DNA of 64,000 bases from Macrotrachela quadricornifera. Lineage: Eukaryota; Rotifera; Eurotatoria; Philodinida; Philodinidae. The stretch covers positions 62,001 through 126,000 of the forward strand of contig JAJEKB010021351.1 of assembly GCA_022393335.1 (NCBI GenBank), given 5' to 3'. The position numbers and the translations under genes are program-made. The notes beneath the pieces were generated by a model. That model was given only the letters and a program-made list of their open reading frames with translations. It was not told the DNA's origin and searched no databases. Positions 46,655 to 57,604 of the stretch are shown here, piece after piece. Every line of letters begins with the position of its first letter. Position 1 is the first letter of the stretch.

Positions 46655-47790
46655 TAAATAAAAAAATACCGAACGATCAATAAAAATACTGAAACGATCA
46701 ATAAAATAATATGATCATTAAATATATGAAAAATGATAAATTAATAAAGCTTGAATTACCGATAATTTATTTAATCTGATCAATAAAAAAAAGACTTTAT
46801 AACAATAATTTATTAATTTTCACAAATAAAGAAGTAAGTTTTGACAATTATAATATTTAGTGATGATAAATAATCAAGGACAAATAACTCAAATTATTTT
46901 GGTATTAAAGCTTTAGTAGCCTTTTTAGGACGACCACGTTTCCTTTTCTCACCTATTTTTACATCCTTAGCTGTAGGTGGAGGTTTGCAGTACTTTAGCC
47001 GTATCGCTAGTCCTATTACATGTTTACAAATAAATTCTTTGAAAAATGATGGACAGTTACAAGAACCCGTTTTCCAAAGAGATGGGTCGTTGGGTAAGGT
47101 TACTTTCCAAATCGTTAAGGATTCTTTGTAATCATCAAAGTTGTCCCATTTTTGTTTTTTGTATTTGTTTACTTGTGTTTTTGTTAGTTTTTCAGTTGCA
47201 CCTGCTGGTACATAATAATCAATTTCATCGGTAGTTTTTGATTTATACTCTAGAATTGTTTTTGGACATTTAGCGAAGTGATAAGATTTCGTCCATTTAT
47301 TCAATGTTATAGTTCAAGATATGTAAGGAATAAACCGAAGTATAAAAAGGCGAAAAGAAAAGAAGATGAAGGACTGAAAGAAAAAAAAAACCATATGATA
47401 CACATATGACGGCATAACGAATGAATATCTTATTTATTCGATTATAACCTGAATGTTTTAAGCGCTTATTGACTAACACCAGAAACGTATTTACTTTTAT
47501 ATCCGTCTGAATCTCATTAAATTGTTCAGTGTGTTGGTACATTTCTCTAATCGATTATCATTCAATATAATAATTTATCATTTTATGTTGATTATTTGTA
47601 ATTATATTAAATTAATTTTCAATTAGTATATTTATTGATGATCAAGTATATTTATTGATACTTTAGTTAACTTATTGTTATTTAAGTCTTTTTATTGGTC
47701 AAAAATGCATTTATTTATTGGTACATTTTTATTGATTGTTCAGTATATTTTATTGATCGTTCAGTATATTTTATTGATCGATTAAATATA
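46655..47790. mobile_element. Mutator-like/SWIM element with iterated ATCAATAAA termini
   Basis: The left terminus (46655-46710) repeats GATCAATAAAAATACTGAA units. The right terminus (47640-47790) repeats their complement, TTCAGTATATTTTATTGATC, at least five times with spacing of about 20 bp. The inverted, iterated ends enclose an ORF with a SWIM zinc finger and AT-hook. Mutator-like elements carry SWIM fingers at the transposase C-terminus, which supports the assignment. Target duplications were not resolved. Confidence 0.5.
46894..47304 (-). CDS. SWIM zinc-finger protein with AT-hook, probable transposase C-terminus
   Basis: An open frame of 136 residues from Met at 47304. Residues about 80-95 hold a canonical SWIM motif, C-x-C-x8-C-x-H, in GSCNCPSFFKEFICKHVIGL. 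The tail is basic with an AT-hook (KRKRGRPKKATK). The N-terminal part (KTTDEIDYYVPAG, TIWKVTLPNDPSLWKTGSC) has the strand pattern that usually precedes SWIM fingers in MULE-type transposases and related proteins. No DDE catalytic domain is present upstream, so this is either a C-terminal exon, a truncated transposase or a domesticated DNA-binding protein. The frame is intact. Confidence 0.65.
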   Translation of the reverse strand: MNKWTKSYHFAKCPKTILEYKSKTTDEIDYYVPAGATEKLTKTQVNKYKKQKWDNFDDYKESLTIWKVTLPNDPSLWKTGSCNCPSFFKEFICKHVIGLAIRLKYCKPPPTAKDVKIGEKRKRGRPKKATKALIPK

Positions 47791-49114
47791 AGTCTTTAGA
47801 AATCTATTCAAGATGAGTTTTGAGATCATAAGAATAAATTTTATTACTTGAGAAAGTTACATGCTTTTCGAATGACGTCGTTGTAGACTCTGGTGCACTA
47901 TCGAAAAAATCATTCTGATAATTCTAATCTTAATCCTCCAGATTACTATATTTGAAATAAATTTGTAAAGACCAATAATTGTAATAGAGTGGTATGAAAA
48001 GTAACAATGATTCAACAGTTGAAATATTCTGTAAAAAAACCTTTGAACAAAATGTCGTCTCGAAAAATTGCACGTCTTGAATAAACCAATCGTATCGTAT
48101 GATATAGAAAAAAGATGATTATTTAAGAAAATAAGTATATCTGTATTTTGCATCAAATTGAGTAAGAGATATTTTTCAAAAAGGTTTTTCTTTTGTGTGG
48201 AAATATTTGTGTCATATACGTAAAACAATGAAAGACTCAATTTTGATTGTAAGTTCAATTATTTTCATTAAAAACAAATAACTTGATTTTCTCTTGCATT
48301 AATATATCAACTAAAAACTGGTTTTATATTATACTTTTAGTACGTGTCATACGATAATCTTTATTAAGATGAATGAATATTTTCTAAAAAAGAAAAAGCC
48401 GTGAACACATACTTTTCTGTAACTATATCAATCAAAAGTTTGGAGAAAGTGATGCATAAAAATTAGTTAAAACAATATTTATTGATTGTGATATTAGTTT
48501 TTGTATATAATGAAAAAAGAAATATCATATGACTTTAAACACTCTACCAATGATAGAGATTTCTATTCCAAACAAATTACTATGAAATTTAATTAACAAG
48601 AATGAAGTGAAATTCTTCTCCAAACTGTGTTATATAATTAAGTGAATTGCATCCACATTTCACAAAAGTTTGGACAATTTATTGCTTTTGTGTACAGGCA
48701 TCTTCAATTTTTAAAACATCATCTACTACTAGAAAAAGTATAAAAAATTCTGTTGATTATATATAACATGATATCTTTTAATCGCCACCCTCATACTTAC
48801 ACGATATGCCCTATTTTGTAAAAAAAAATGACATTTTCATTAATAACTTACATCTTTTTAAAATAAACTTTCAAGATATAGTGTCTAATGCCAGATCAAA
48901 CTCTCTTTTATGAACAGTTTTATTTGAATTGCTATCAAACACTTACAAATAATTGTAAAAGAATGTTTAATATGTCATCCACATATATTTTATCTCTTGA
49001 ATATCTGTTTATCAGTTCAAAAAACTTTAAAAATACATCGATAATCTATTTTGAAAATAAGTATTTACCATTGGATTACAAACGAGGTCCTTCAAAAGCT
49101 TTTCATGCCATCTC
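47791..49114. other. Intergenic sequence with uncertain ORFs
   Basis: The reverse ORF 48258-47857 (133 codons) and forward ORF 48888-49121 are long for AT-rich DNA. They show Phe/Ile/Tyr-rich, low-complexity composition and no motif. I do not support either as a gene. Confidence 0.35.
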
Positions 49115-49570
49115 TTACTAAGATCTGACCAAAAGTTCTCAGATTGTTAAAAATATATAAAGACAATGTGAAAGTTCTAGTTTTATTTCATTAAATATTC
49201 AAAATAGTCATTATGATTATGTATCTGAAGTTCCATCCTTTCTAATAGTTTGTTAAAAGTCTTTTTAAATTCTTTTTCTGGAGTATTTTTCATTTCCTTG
49301 GAAACGATACGAGTCAATGATTTTTCAATTAATTGATTAGTTAGATTTCGTTTGATGTAATCATTTAGCCAATAATCACACAGTACAAGGTCAGGTGAAT
49401 ATGGTGGATCCGGTATTATATTAATACCTTCTTTTGTTAAGTAATTAATAACACCTGAATGATGATGGAGCCGAGTCTGGTCGTGAAGTATTTTGATATC
49501 TTTTGTATCATTTGAGTTTCTTTGGTTCCGTATTTCTTTGGCAACATTCATAAGGTACTCAACGTGAAGT
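49115..49570 (-). pseudogene. Truncated mariner, same family as 498-1696
   Basis: One terminal repeat is present at 49115-49145 (ACTAAGATCTGACCAAAAGT, matching the 498 element). The minus-strand frame 49551-49183 encodes the C-terminal third of the transposase: KILHDQTRLHHHSGVINYL with the second Asp kept, PDPPYSPDLVLCDYWLNDYI with the third, and LERMELQIHNHNDYFEY. The N-terminal two thirds and the other end are missing; similarity stops near 49570. It is a dead remnant. Confidence 0.8.
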
Positions 49571-49829
49571 AATTTTTCTCCTCTTAGAACAATTATGGAT
49601 AGTGCGTTCTATTGTATTATGAGAGAGAGAGGTGTCTTAGCTATAATTTTATCAAAAGTTGACTGCCCATGTGCTCAAATGCGGTCAAACTGCGATAAAA
49701 AAATCGTACTTATAAGAGATTACGTCCAGCCAATCTCAGCATGTTCTATGCTTATCGATCACCATATATTATCATTGTTAATCAGTTATTAATAGAGGTG
49801 ACTCGTTGACTTTCAACGATAACCAGTGA

Positions 49830-50090
49830 TGGATCAGGAGTCAGTAACTAATTAATAATTGATTAACTGACTGATTATTAATTAGTTAATCATATATACA
49901 CTAAATAAATAAACATCTCATTAATAATTAATTACTTGTTGATTAACTAATTAAAAACTGGCTAATCTAATAATTATGTAATAATTACTTAAATTCCCAC
50001 TCAGTAATAAATTACAAACAAATTAATAAAAATTAACGACAACTTAATGGTTTAATCAATTAATTAATCAGTTAACGAAAATTCATCCAT
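49830..50090. repeat. TTAATTAAT-rich low-complexity tract
   Basis: About 260 bp built from variants of AATTAATAATTGATTAACTG in both orientations, almost entirely A and T. It has no regular period long enough to call a satellite. It lies just outside the hAT element at 50189. Confidence 0.7.
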
Positions 50091-50188
50091 GTCCTTTATT
50101 CTTCAGAAAAATAAATGAAGTGTCTTCCTCGCTGTAAAAAGTTAAAATAATCTAGAGTGTTTACGACACCCCTGTTTATATCCCCATG

Positions 50189-51970
50189 CAGAGGCGGCGG
50201 AGCGTTTTGAATCTAGGGTAGGCTCAACATTTTTGATAAGACCCTTGCTGATAGATTAAAAATAGAGGGGGCAATTTTTTAATGCTATACCGCCATGTAA
50301 TCATGAAACGCATCTTAAATGCAGATAGATGTGTTTTTGTTGTAAATGTGGGCGTTCTGGCACATTTTTGTATTGAAACATGGTGGAAACGCACGTAAAC
50401 GCACTCAGTATTGTTTTTCTTGAATGCATATAGAGAACGTTTACAGCTTGAAGACATTAATATAAATAAACGCATCCACATGCGTTAAAATTCTTGTTTA
50501 ATACATGTTGGCACATATCCCCGTCGCTTCATTCGTTAGAATCATATTTAATATTTAAAAGACGCTATGTGTCCTCCGGTGCGCGCTTCTAATTAACACA
50601 CTCAATAAAACGTGTTCCAGGGGCACGTCTGCCAATGTATTGCATTTGTGGAAACGCGTCTAGATTCGATTTAAGGCGTTCTTCAAACGCGCTCAGTCGC
50701 GATTTAAGAATTTTTTAAAATCGCGTTCAAACATAGTTCAATTTTGAATCGCGCCTAAACATGTTTATATTCAAAAAATATTAACATGAGTATAAAAGGT
50801 AATCTAGTCGGTGTAGATAAGCAGTTAATGAAGAAAGTTGCGTCTTGACGGAAATGTGAACGTGTGCCCAGCAAAATGCTTCTTTGATGAAACGCTACTA
50901 AAATTCGAGGAAACGCGTTGTACCATGTTTTCGCATCATATCGATTTAGAAGTTTGAAACTGGGAGCAAAAAACTTTTTTTTAATTCAGTTTAAAAGACA
51001 TATGAGTAATCAAAGACATAAAATGCGTTTTGATTCTGAGTGAAGAACTCATAAAAAATGCGAGTTGATATCGATGAACTCATCAAAATATCTAAATTAC
51101 AACATGAGAAGCATAAAGAATGTCTGTATGACAGGCTTGCTACATTATATGGCTGATCAATATATAAGAGATCTCTCTACGATTGTAGAGAAAAAAGACA
51201 TCGAATATTTTTTGTCCTGAATATTTTTCGGTAAGATGTCTTCTTTAGGTATGCACCTAAAACTTTTTATCTTTGATAAAACTGATCAATACTTGGGAGT
51301 AGTGAACAAGTAAAAGTTTTTTACAATTACATGAGATACTGCAAATATTTTTCTTTGCAGTGAAACATCACTGAGGTTGTTAGCTCCAGTAATGCATAGA
51401 ACGAAAGAGACAAGCAGTGTCATTGATGTTATATGACAGAACGATGAAAAAGATGACCTTCGTGGGAATCGAATCCACACCTCCTGCTACACAGGCAGTT
51501 GTCGTAAGCCAGTTAGACTAGAAGGTGCATCTTAATCGTCGTTTTGTGTCCAAGTGATTCATCATGGACGCTAACAGAGGTCCGTAGCATCTTTGGATCG
51601 CATACTAGACTTTACACAAAGAACATACCCAAAACCACCCCAAACTCAAAATCAGTCATTGGTATTTTCTTCATGCAACTAGCTTATCACATAATTGAAA
51701 GATGCCACATATCTCAGCGGCATCCTACTTTAAAGAGAAATGTTTACACTATCTGATACCATCTTCAGAAAACGGCTAAGACACTTTCGCTTGCAATTGT
51801 CCATACCGACAAGACAGTCAAAATACCCAAAACTTTTTCATTGAAGTTTTGTAACACGCCTAATCCGATCCAAGCTTTGATCTGTCCAAGTTTGAGCCTA
51901 CCCAAGTCTACCCTCCGCCAGCATAGGGTAGGCTTGAGCCTACCCAGGCCTAATGGCTCCGCCGCCTATG
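50189..51970. mobile_element. hAT-type non-autonomous element with 8-bp target duplication
   Basis: The element starts CAGAGGCGGCGGAGC and ends GCTCCGCCGCCTATG, giving 15-bp inverted repeats with one mismatch. It is bracketed by identical 8-bp sequences TCCCCATG at 50181-50188 and 51971-51978, the hallmark of hAT insertion. It is 1,782 bp long with no transposase. The GC-rich ends also carry GGGTAGGCTCAA/TTGAGCCTACCC. The interior has a scatter of AAACGC/GCGTTT hexamers (50280-50945) and a tRNA-like sequence on the minus strand. Confidence 0.88.
51455..51527 (-). tRNA. tRNA-like cloverleaf (apparent anticodon GTG), possibly SINE-derived
   Basis: A 73-nt cloverleaf can be drawn on the minus strand. 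The acceptor arms CACCTTC and GAAGGTC pair except at position 1. T8 A9 and a D-arm GTCTAACTGGCTTACGAC with A14, G18G19 and A21 follow. The anticodon arm is ACTGC-CTGTGTA-GCAGG with T33, the variable loop is 4 nt, and the T-arm is GTGGA-TTCGATT-CCCAC with the invariant TTCRA. Pol III boxes A (TAGTCTAACTGG) and B (GATTCGATTCC) are therefore intact. Pyrimidine at 37, the 1-72 mismatch and the location inside a transposon argue for a pseudo-tRNA or a tRNA-derived SINE head rather than a working tRNA-His. Confidence 0.6.
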
Positions 51971-52021
51971 TCCCCATGCATCAGTACGAACTACAATGAC
52001 TGCGTTGCAACGAACGTAACC

Positions 52022-52315
52022 TTGTCATTTCATCACAACTGTGGGTGCTGCGTCGCAGTTGCTAAAAAATTTGTGACATGGGTGTAGATCATTGTTGATA
52101 AGCTCTTGTACTAGTTCAAGATTGTCATCTGTGAATTCAGAAACTCGACAACTAAATCGAGGATCATTATTGACATCTTCTCTTACTTCACGGAAACGCT
52201 TTGCCTGCTCTACAACTGATGGATTTGATGAAGCCTTGAATCCCAAAGCTACTGCAAGTTCTTCGTGAATGGTGTTTGAATTTATCCCCAAAATCGTTTT
52301 AATTTTTATATACTA
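52022..52315 (-). pseudogene. Mariner transposase N-terminal fragment
   Basis: The minus-strand frame encodes the HTH region of a mariner transposase: SNTIHEELAVALGFKASSNP, VVEQAKRFREVREDVNNDPR, then DDNLELVQELINND, aligning with the family RFREGRE-x-V-x-DDPR block. It ends in HPCHKFFSNCDAAP, which no longer fits. No catalytic domain follows and no terminal repeats were found. It is another inactive remnant, separate from the other three. Confidence 0.7.
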
Positions 52316-54093
52316 TCGATTGAATTCATTGTCCCTTTTTGAAAATTTATTTTTAGTTCAAATTAAAGTTTATCGAAAAAAATATTGGTATCAAGTCCGA
52401 AATGGAGTTGCTGCATCTATAATTGTGGACAACGCGCTCCACTATTTATTCATGTAACAAACACTTCAATAATAATTGGTTTATAAAATTGCCAATTGCA
52501 ATCTGAGAACATTTACTCAGATCTAAGTACATATGGCGTACTTGCTTCGTCTATCTCGCGCATAAAGTTTTATTAGGTTCGCGTATCAAGTACCAGAATA
52601 TAAATTTTTCAATATATTTGTATCTTATATAACCGATAAAGTACAAGGATATACGCCGAAAAAATTCAAAACTTGGTGGTATAATATCCAAAAGTAAAGG
52701 AACGTTCTTCATTTTATTTCGACTAAATCAAAGCAAGAATAGCGATCCTTTAAATATTACACTAGTCTTGTGATGCCTTACATACTGGTAAAACAGTGAA
52801 AGAGATAGAACGGATCTCCAACAATTGGGATGTCGTACACTTTGTGTATGATGGAGGAGTATCATCAAACTGTAAAGTAATCCTCCGTTTTTATTTTTAT
52901 CTTAATCAAACTTATAAAACATTTGCAGAGTAAACTACTTTACGTAGTTGATATCAGTTTCAGAGTGCATAAATCTTTTTTGAGAAAATAAGTAAAATTT
53001 GACTCAAATAGTTCGGCAAAAAAAATTTTCGTTGACTTTTTTCAATATGATTTTGCTTAGGTTTGAATTGAGTGCTAAAAATAACTCAATTAAAATAGAT
53101 GAATAATCGTACATCAATTAAATATGTTTCTGCAAGTTTTGTCTTTTATGAAAAAAAGAACGCAAAAGTATGTATTGATGTGTTTTTACATTTTTTTCGA
53201 TTGATCGAAAGGCAATACTTTGATAATTAACGTAGAAGAAATGAATAATAATGCAAGTATCCACGCTTTCTTTTACTGTTCGATATTTATTTACTTTATT
53301 TTTTGCTGTAAGAAATGTATAAAAACCATCTCACAGGTAATGCAAAAAAAGTGAAGGGCTCTACCATATAAAAGAAAAAACGACTGTGACTAATTTTTTG
53401 GCTGTATTCATTTTAAGGGTAAGTAACCGTTTTATATTAAAAAATATGCTAAATTGAGTTTTGAAGAAGAAACTTTTAACTTTTCAGCTACTCTTAGCGT
53501 TATTAAGTGCTAGTAAAGGCAGTTGCATATTTTGTTCTATACATGAAAATCTTCAATAGTGTACATCTATTATGTAAATAATCACAAAAGTATAGCTGTT
53601 AAAAGATGAACTCGAGTTAATAGCTACGAATAACCTGCTTAAGGCTGATCCATCATGAGATAATGCTGAGATTTGATCTTGGAATAATTCCAAAAGTTAA
53701 TACGACTCGTATTCATAAAAAATAATGACGATCATAGGTAAAGACCAATTTCCGCTATAATAACGTTAATGTATATTTTAGGAACATTAAAACGTGAACT
53801 AGTTAGTACTTTATATAACATGCATCAACAACTATCAACTCTGAACGGTATAAGAAAAGTTTGAATATACAAATTATATATTGAAAATTTCGACATTTAT
53901 CCAAAAGCTTCCTTTTGACTAAAAAATTCGAAATTCTCATTTCAAAAACGCTTTGACCCTTTTTTTTACAAAAATATTTCATTATTATCTCTTTGTCAAT
54001 GTTGTTTATTTCTAGATATACTATTTTTTTAATAAAACGTTTGAAGTTCAACATCAAGTGAAAAATAATATACATAATTTAGGTGATCGAGAA
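52316..54093. other. Intergenic sequence upstream of the Hint-domain gene
   Basis: About 1.8 kb, AT-rich, no supported coding segment. The reverse ORF at 53803-54075 is Phe/Lys/Ile-rich and unsupported. Confidence 0.4.
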
Positions 54094-54398
54094 ATGTTAC
54101 CAGCACTGCGTTTACTACTTCTACTTCTTGTGATTAGCCAACATATAGTAGATGTCAATAGTCAATCAGGTTATGATTCAACTTGTACCTGTGACTCAGT
54201 TACATCGAGTGTCTGCATGAAATACACCTGTTCAACGACCGTAAGATCAGCTAGTTGTTTTGCAGGCTCAAGTCAAATTTCTCTTGCTGATGGCACCTCA
54301 AAATCATTATCTGACATTCACATTGGTGATCAAGTACTTGTTAATCAACACAATGTTTATGAACCAATTACTTCTTTCATACATTCCAAACAAGAAGG
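54094..54398 (+). CDS. Secreted Hint-domain (hedgehog/intein-like) protein, cut by assembly gap
   Basis: From ATG at 54094 the frame gives a signal peptide ([16 protein letters not shown]), a short Cys-rich mature segment ([18 protein letters not shown]), then the start of a Hint autoprocessing domain. [20 protein letters not shown] has the catalytic Cys and the family CFxGxxxVxLxDG pattern; [20 protein letters not shown] is the IGDxVLV strand; and [10 protein letters not shown] follows. Hint domains self-cleave at the Cys, as in hedgehog. The N run at 54399 interrupts it, and the sequence right of the gap does not continue a Hint domain, so the join is doubtful. The Cys-rich N-terminal ligand part is short, which is common for non-canonical Hint proteins of lophotrochozoans. 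Confidence 0.8.
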
Positions 54399-54408
54399 NN
54401 NNNNNNNN
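54399..54408. other. Assembly gap (10 N)
   Basis: Ten Ns. Left of it is an open Hint-domain frame; right of it is unrelated sequence. The real distance and even adjacency are uncertain. Confidence 0.99.
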
Positions 54409-54679
54409 GGAGGATCAAGATTAAATGAAGAAATTCCTTGGATGTTACAAATCATGTTATATATAGAACAAATCATACGATGGTGTGGTGGGCAAATATT
54501 AATTGATAGTTACGTATGAAGAATAGTAATTTCAGTTAGACTTCTTCCAATGGACGATTTCATTAACTGCTTGCATGCACAATTATTTTTCTACCTTCAT
54601 CTTTGCAATTTCTTCTCACTTATGATTAATATTCTGTCTGCGTTATAAGCTTAAGGTCCACTTTTTTCTGTTTTTTTAA

Positions 54680-56215
54680 TATTTGTGCTTCGCTCTTCTA
54701 ACGGTAAGAAACATAGTTGATTTATATATGTTAGTGGTCGATTATTTGAAATTTATTGGCGATAAATGTAAAAAATTTAAAAGATCTTTTCCTGAAATCA
54801 TTCCTACTATAATCGATACTAATCAATATTTCTTTCATAATAAATATAAATTCGATGACACAACATGTTATCACAATCATCGGCCTTAGATTTACTCAGT
54901 GAGACAACGTTAATAATAAGAAAAAAAGTTTTCTCTGTTCTTCCATTATAGAATTCGATCGAATAATATCTAGCCAAATTGTTGCTTGTAGCATAAAATT
55001 AAATTCGAGAACCTTCAAGACATTGTTATTAATTCTATAAATGATAAATTGCAACAGCTTCCAAATTCTTAACAATCTTCGGAACAGACATGTAATTTTT
55101 AGTCTCAATAGTTTACAACCTCCGATTGTTTATAAGAATGGTCTCATTGAAAAATCAAGCAACTTCTCGAAGAAATTAACAATTCAAGTTTTATAGTGCT
55201 TGACGATGAGGTTTAGTAAAAATGGTATGGTTAAAAGGTGTCCTATAAAAAATTATTCTAGATTGAAAGATATGGAAAACTATACGTGGAAACACATTTG
55301 GAATCTGATCAAATAGGAACCCAATCTTTTTTTTACAAAGGACAATCATAAGTTCCGGAAGTATTTTCGTTTTTACTGAGTAAATCATAGTTTTGAAAAT
55401 CTTTCTTTTGAACGAATTTCTGAATATTTGATAAAAAAATATTTTCAAAACTATGATTGACCCAATAAAAACAAGTTTATTTTGAGAACTTTTTAATCAG
55501 TCCATCCCATGTAAAAATGGTTCATTAAATTGAAATTTAACAAAATTTAACAAAACTTAATGTTACCTTTTTGACCTTGAAAACGCGTTAAAAATTATAT
55601 TTTAACCGACTCTCATGCATTTTTCTTCGTTTTCAAGTGTAAACGACGAGTACTACGTGAAAGTCCGTTAAAAGACCAATCTTTAACGCATTTTTAAGGT
55701 CAAAAACGTAACATCAAGTTTTGTTAAATCTCAATTTAACGAACCATTTTTACATGGGATGTAACTAAACACAATTAATCTTATCATTATTTGTGTTTTC
55801 GAGGATCCCTAACTGTCAAATGAGAAACGAAATTTTGTTTGTTTCAAATATTACGGGTTCTGTCTACATGAATTTATCAGGAAAATGCATTGTATATATA
55901 AAAATTAGATTTCTTATATGAACGTGTAACTTGAAAATTACGTTTTTCTTTTGTTATGAACATGAAGGAATTAAGAATCTTTTAATATTTCAAGAATTAA
56001 TTTAGTTTTATTAGAAAAAATCAAACTGTTTTTAATCATATTTTCAAATAATTTTAGCATACGTTACAAAAATAATTTTACTACATTTTATTCTTTTTTA
56101 TATGGAAGACAGAATTAGAGTAATGTTCAATGATTTCATTCTTTGTAATGTAATTTGAAAAGTTTTAATTTCCATAGGATTGAGTGTAACGATTGTATTC
56201 TTTAAATAATTTAAA
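54680..56215. repeat. Direct duplication, copy 1 (partner 60040-61085)
   Basis: It aligns in the same orientation with 60040-61085. The opening keeps an open frame in both copies (DTNQYFFHNKYKFDDTT here, DTNQYFFHNKYEFDNTT there), ending YHNHRP then stop, so a coding exon was probably part of the unit. Shared non-coding stretches include AATCATAGTTTTGAAAATCT and TTTCCATAGGATTGAGTGTA. This copy is longer because of an inserted element at 55503-55761. Confidence 0.75.
55503..55761. mobile_element. 260-bp inverted-repeat element (MITE)
   Basis: The ends CATCCCATGTAAAAATGGTT and AACCATTTTTACATGGGATG are perfect inverses, and the pairing continues through CATTAAATTGAAATTTAACA with minor changes. 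The partner duplication at about 60722 (AGTAGTCTATGTAATTAAAC) lacks it, giving a direct empty site. There is no coding capacity. Confidence 0.8.
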
Positions 56216-56230
56216 TCCAGGGGCGTACCG

Positions 56231-57507
56231 CACAGTGGGACATACCAGGCGGACATGTAACTTTTTTGGGTTGAAAATGGATTTGCATAGCTTAGAAGTG
56301 GCCATACATCACTTAGAATATCATCCTAAACAAAATAAACCATTTTTTGAAAAAACAAATTTTTGCTCAAAAAAAGCCTGTGGGGGACCTCAGCCACATT
56401 TCTCGAAACAATTTTTTTATTAGAAAATATATATCGTTTTGTACACCATTCGACGCGGTTTTACGTGCCAATTCCGAATATCACCTTGGTTTTTCGTTAA
56501 GATGCTTATTTAAGGAAAAAAAACACAGATGACTTTTTTTCTAAGTTTTCCCTGCATAAAGGTCAAAATTTTTTTTTCAGAAAACTGCTTTTATTATATA
56601 TGATTCGACGCAGCTCGGCGAGCTGGTTCCGAATATCACTTTAGTTTTGCACCAAAATGATGCCTTGTTTCAAAAAAATAGGGATTCGGCGGCAAAAACC
56701 TCATTTTTTAGGAGACTCATAGCACCGGTTAAACTCAACACCGCAAAGTTGCGCTATGGCCAGCGATGAATCAGACATGGAAGAATAATTACTGAAAGTT
56801 TGAGATCGATCGCACTTAAACTCTTTGTAGCGTTTTAAAAATACGGAAAGGGTGTTTTTCAAAAGTTTGTCGAGCCAGGAACCAATTTTTTTTTTTTAGA
56901 AATACTACTTGTTATATATGATTCGATGCAGTTTCGTGAGCTGATTCCGAATATCACGTTGGTTTTGTGTCAAAATATTCTCATTTTCTCAAAATGAGCC
57001 ATTCCTGGGCGGAAACCTGGGTTTTTGTGAGGCCCCTAGCTCGGCCTGTGTTCACTAATGCAACATTGCGCTATGGTCAATGATAAATCACCCAAAGAAG
57101 AATGGATGGTAAAAATTTGAGCTCAATCGGGCGAAAATTCTTTGTAGCGTTCACAAAATACGGTCTGACCTGTTTTTTGACGTAGTATGGGTCCAACAAT
57201 AATTTTTTTTCTATCCCATTTTTGGTTCAATCGAAATAATTTTTTCATGCAATATAGCTTATTTGTCAATCATTCGTTTCAGATAGTTTTTCTTTTTAAA
57301 ATGTTTTGAGAAGTTCAGAAAAAGAATGGTTTCCGTATAATTATCGATTTATGAACAATTTTTGAGAATGAGCATTTTTAGGGGTATGACTTGATTTCTG
57401 GAAATTTAGTTTTAGGGTAAGATAGACTGGCCATAGACGTATTCATTCCAATATTTGAACTTTGGAAAATAGAGATATCGGTCATGTCCGCCTGGTTCCC
57501 CACTGTG
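56231..57507. mobile_element. 1.28-kb TIR element with internal tandem repeats
   Basis: The left end CACAGTGGGACATACCAGG and the right end (reverse complement) CACAGTGGGGAACCAGGCG both run into CGGACATG. Inside, a module recurs three times (about 56445, 56600, 56918), beginning ATTCGAYGCRG, followed by TTCCGAATATCAC and TTGGTTTTGTGTCAAAAT-like sequence. A second module recurs twice (56745 and 57055) with TTGCGCTATGG, GAAGAAT and TTCTTTGTAGCGTT. There is no intact transposase. The superfamily is unclear: target duplication was not resolved. Confidence 0.6.
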
Positions 57508-57604
57508 TGTTGTCGTCGAATTCATCAGAAAGAAACCTAAAACGTTTGAATGGTTTGCTAATGCAACTATACAACCAGGACCAATAAACTGAAAAACATA
57601 ATAC

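Noticed and set aside
47857..48258. 133-codon reverse ORF
   Set aside because: Phe/Ile/Tyr-rich low-complexity translation in AT-rich DNA with no motif, homologous copy or splice context.
49830..50090. Possible satellite or centromeric repeat
   Set aside because: No fixed period; just low-complexity TTAATTAAT variants over 260 bp.
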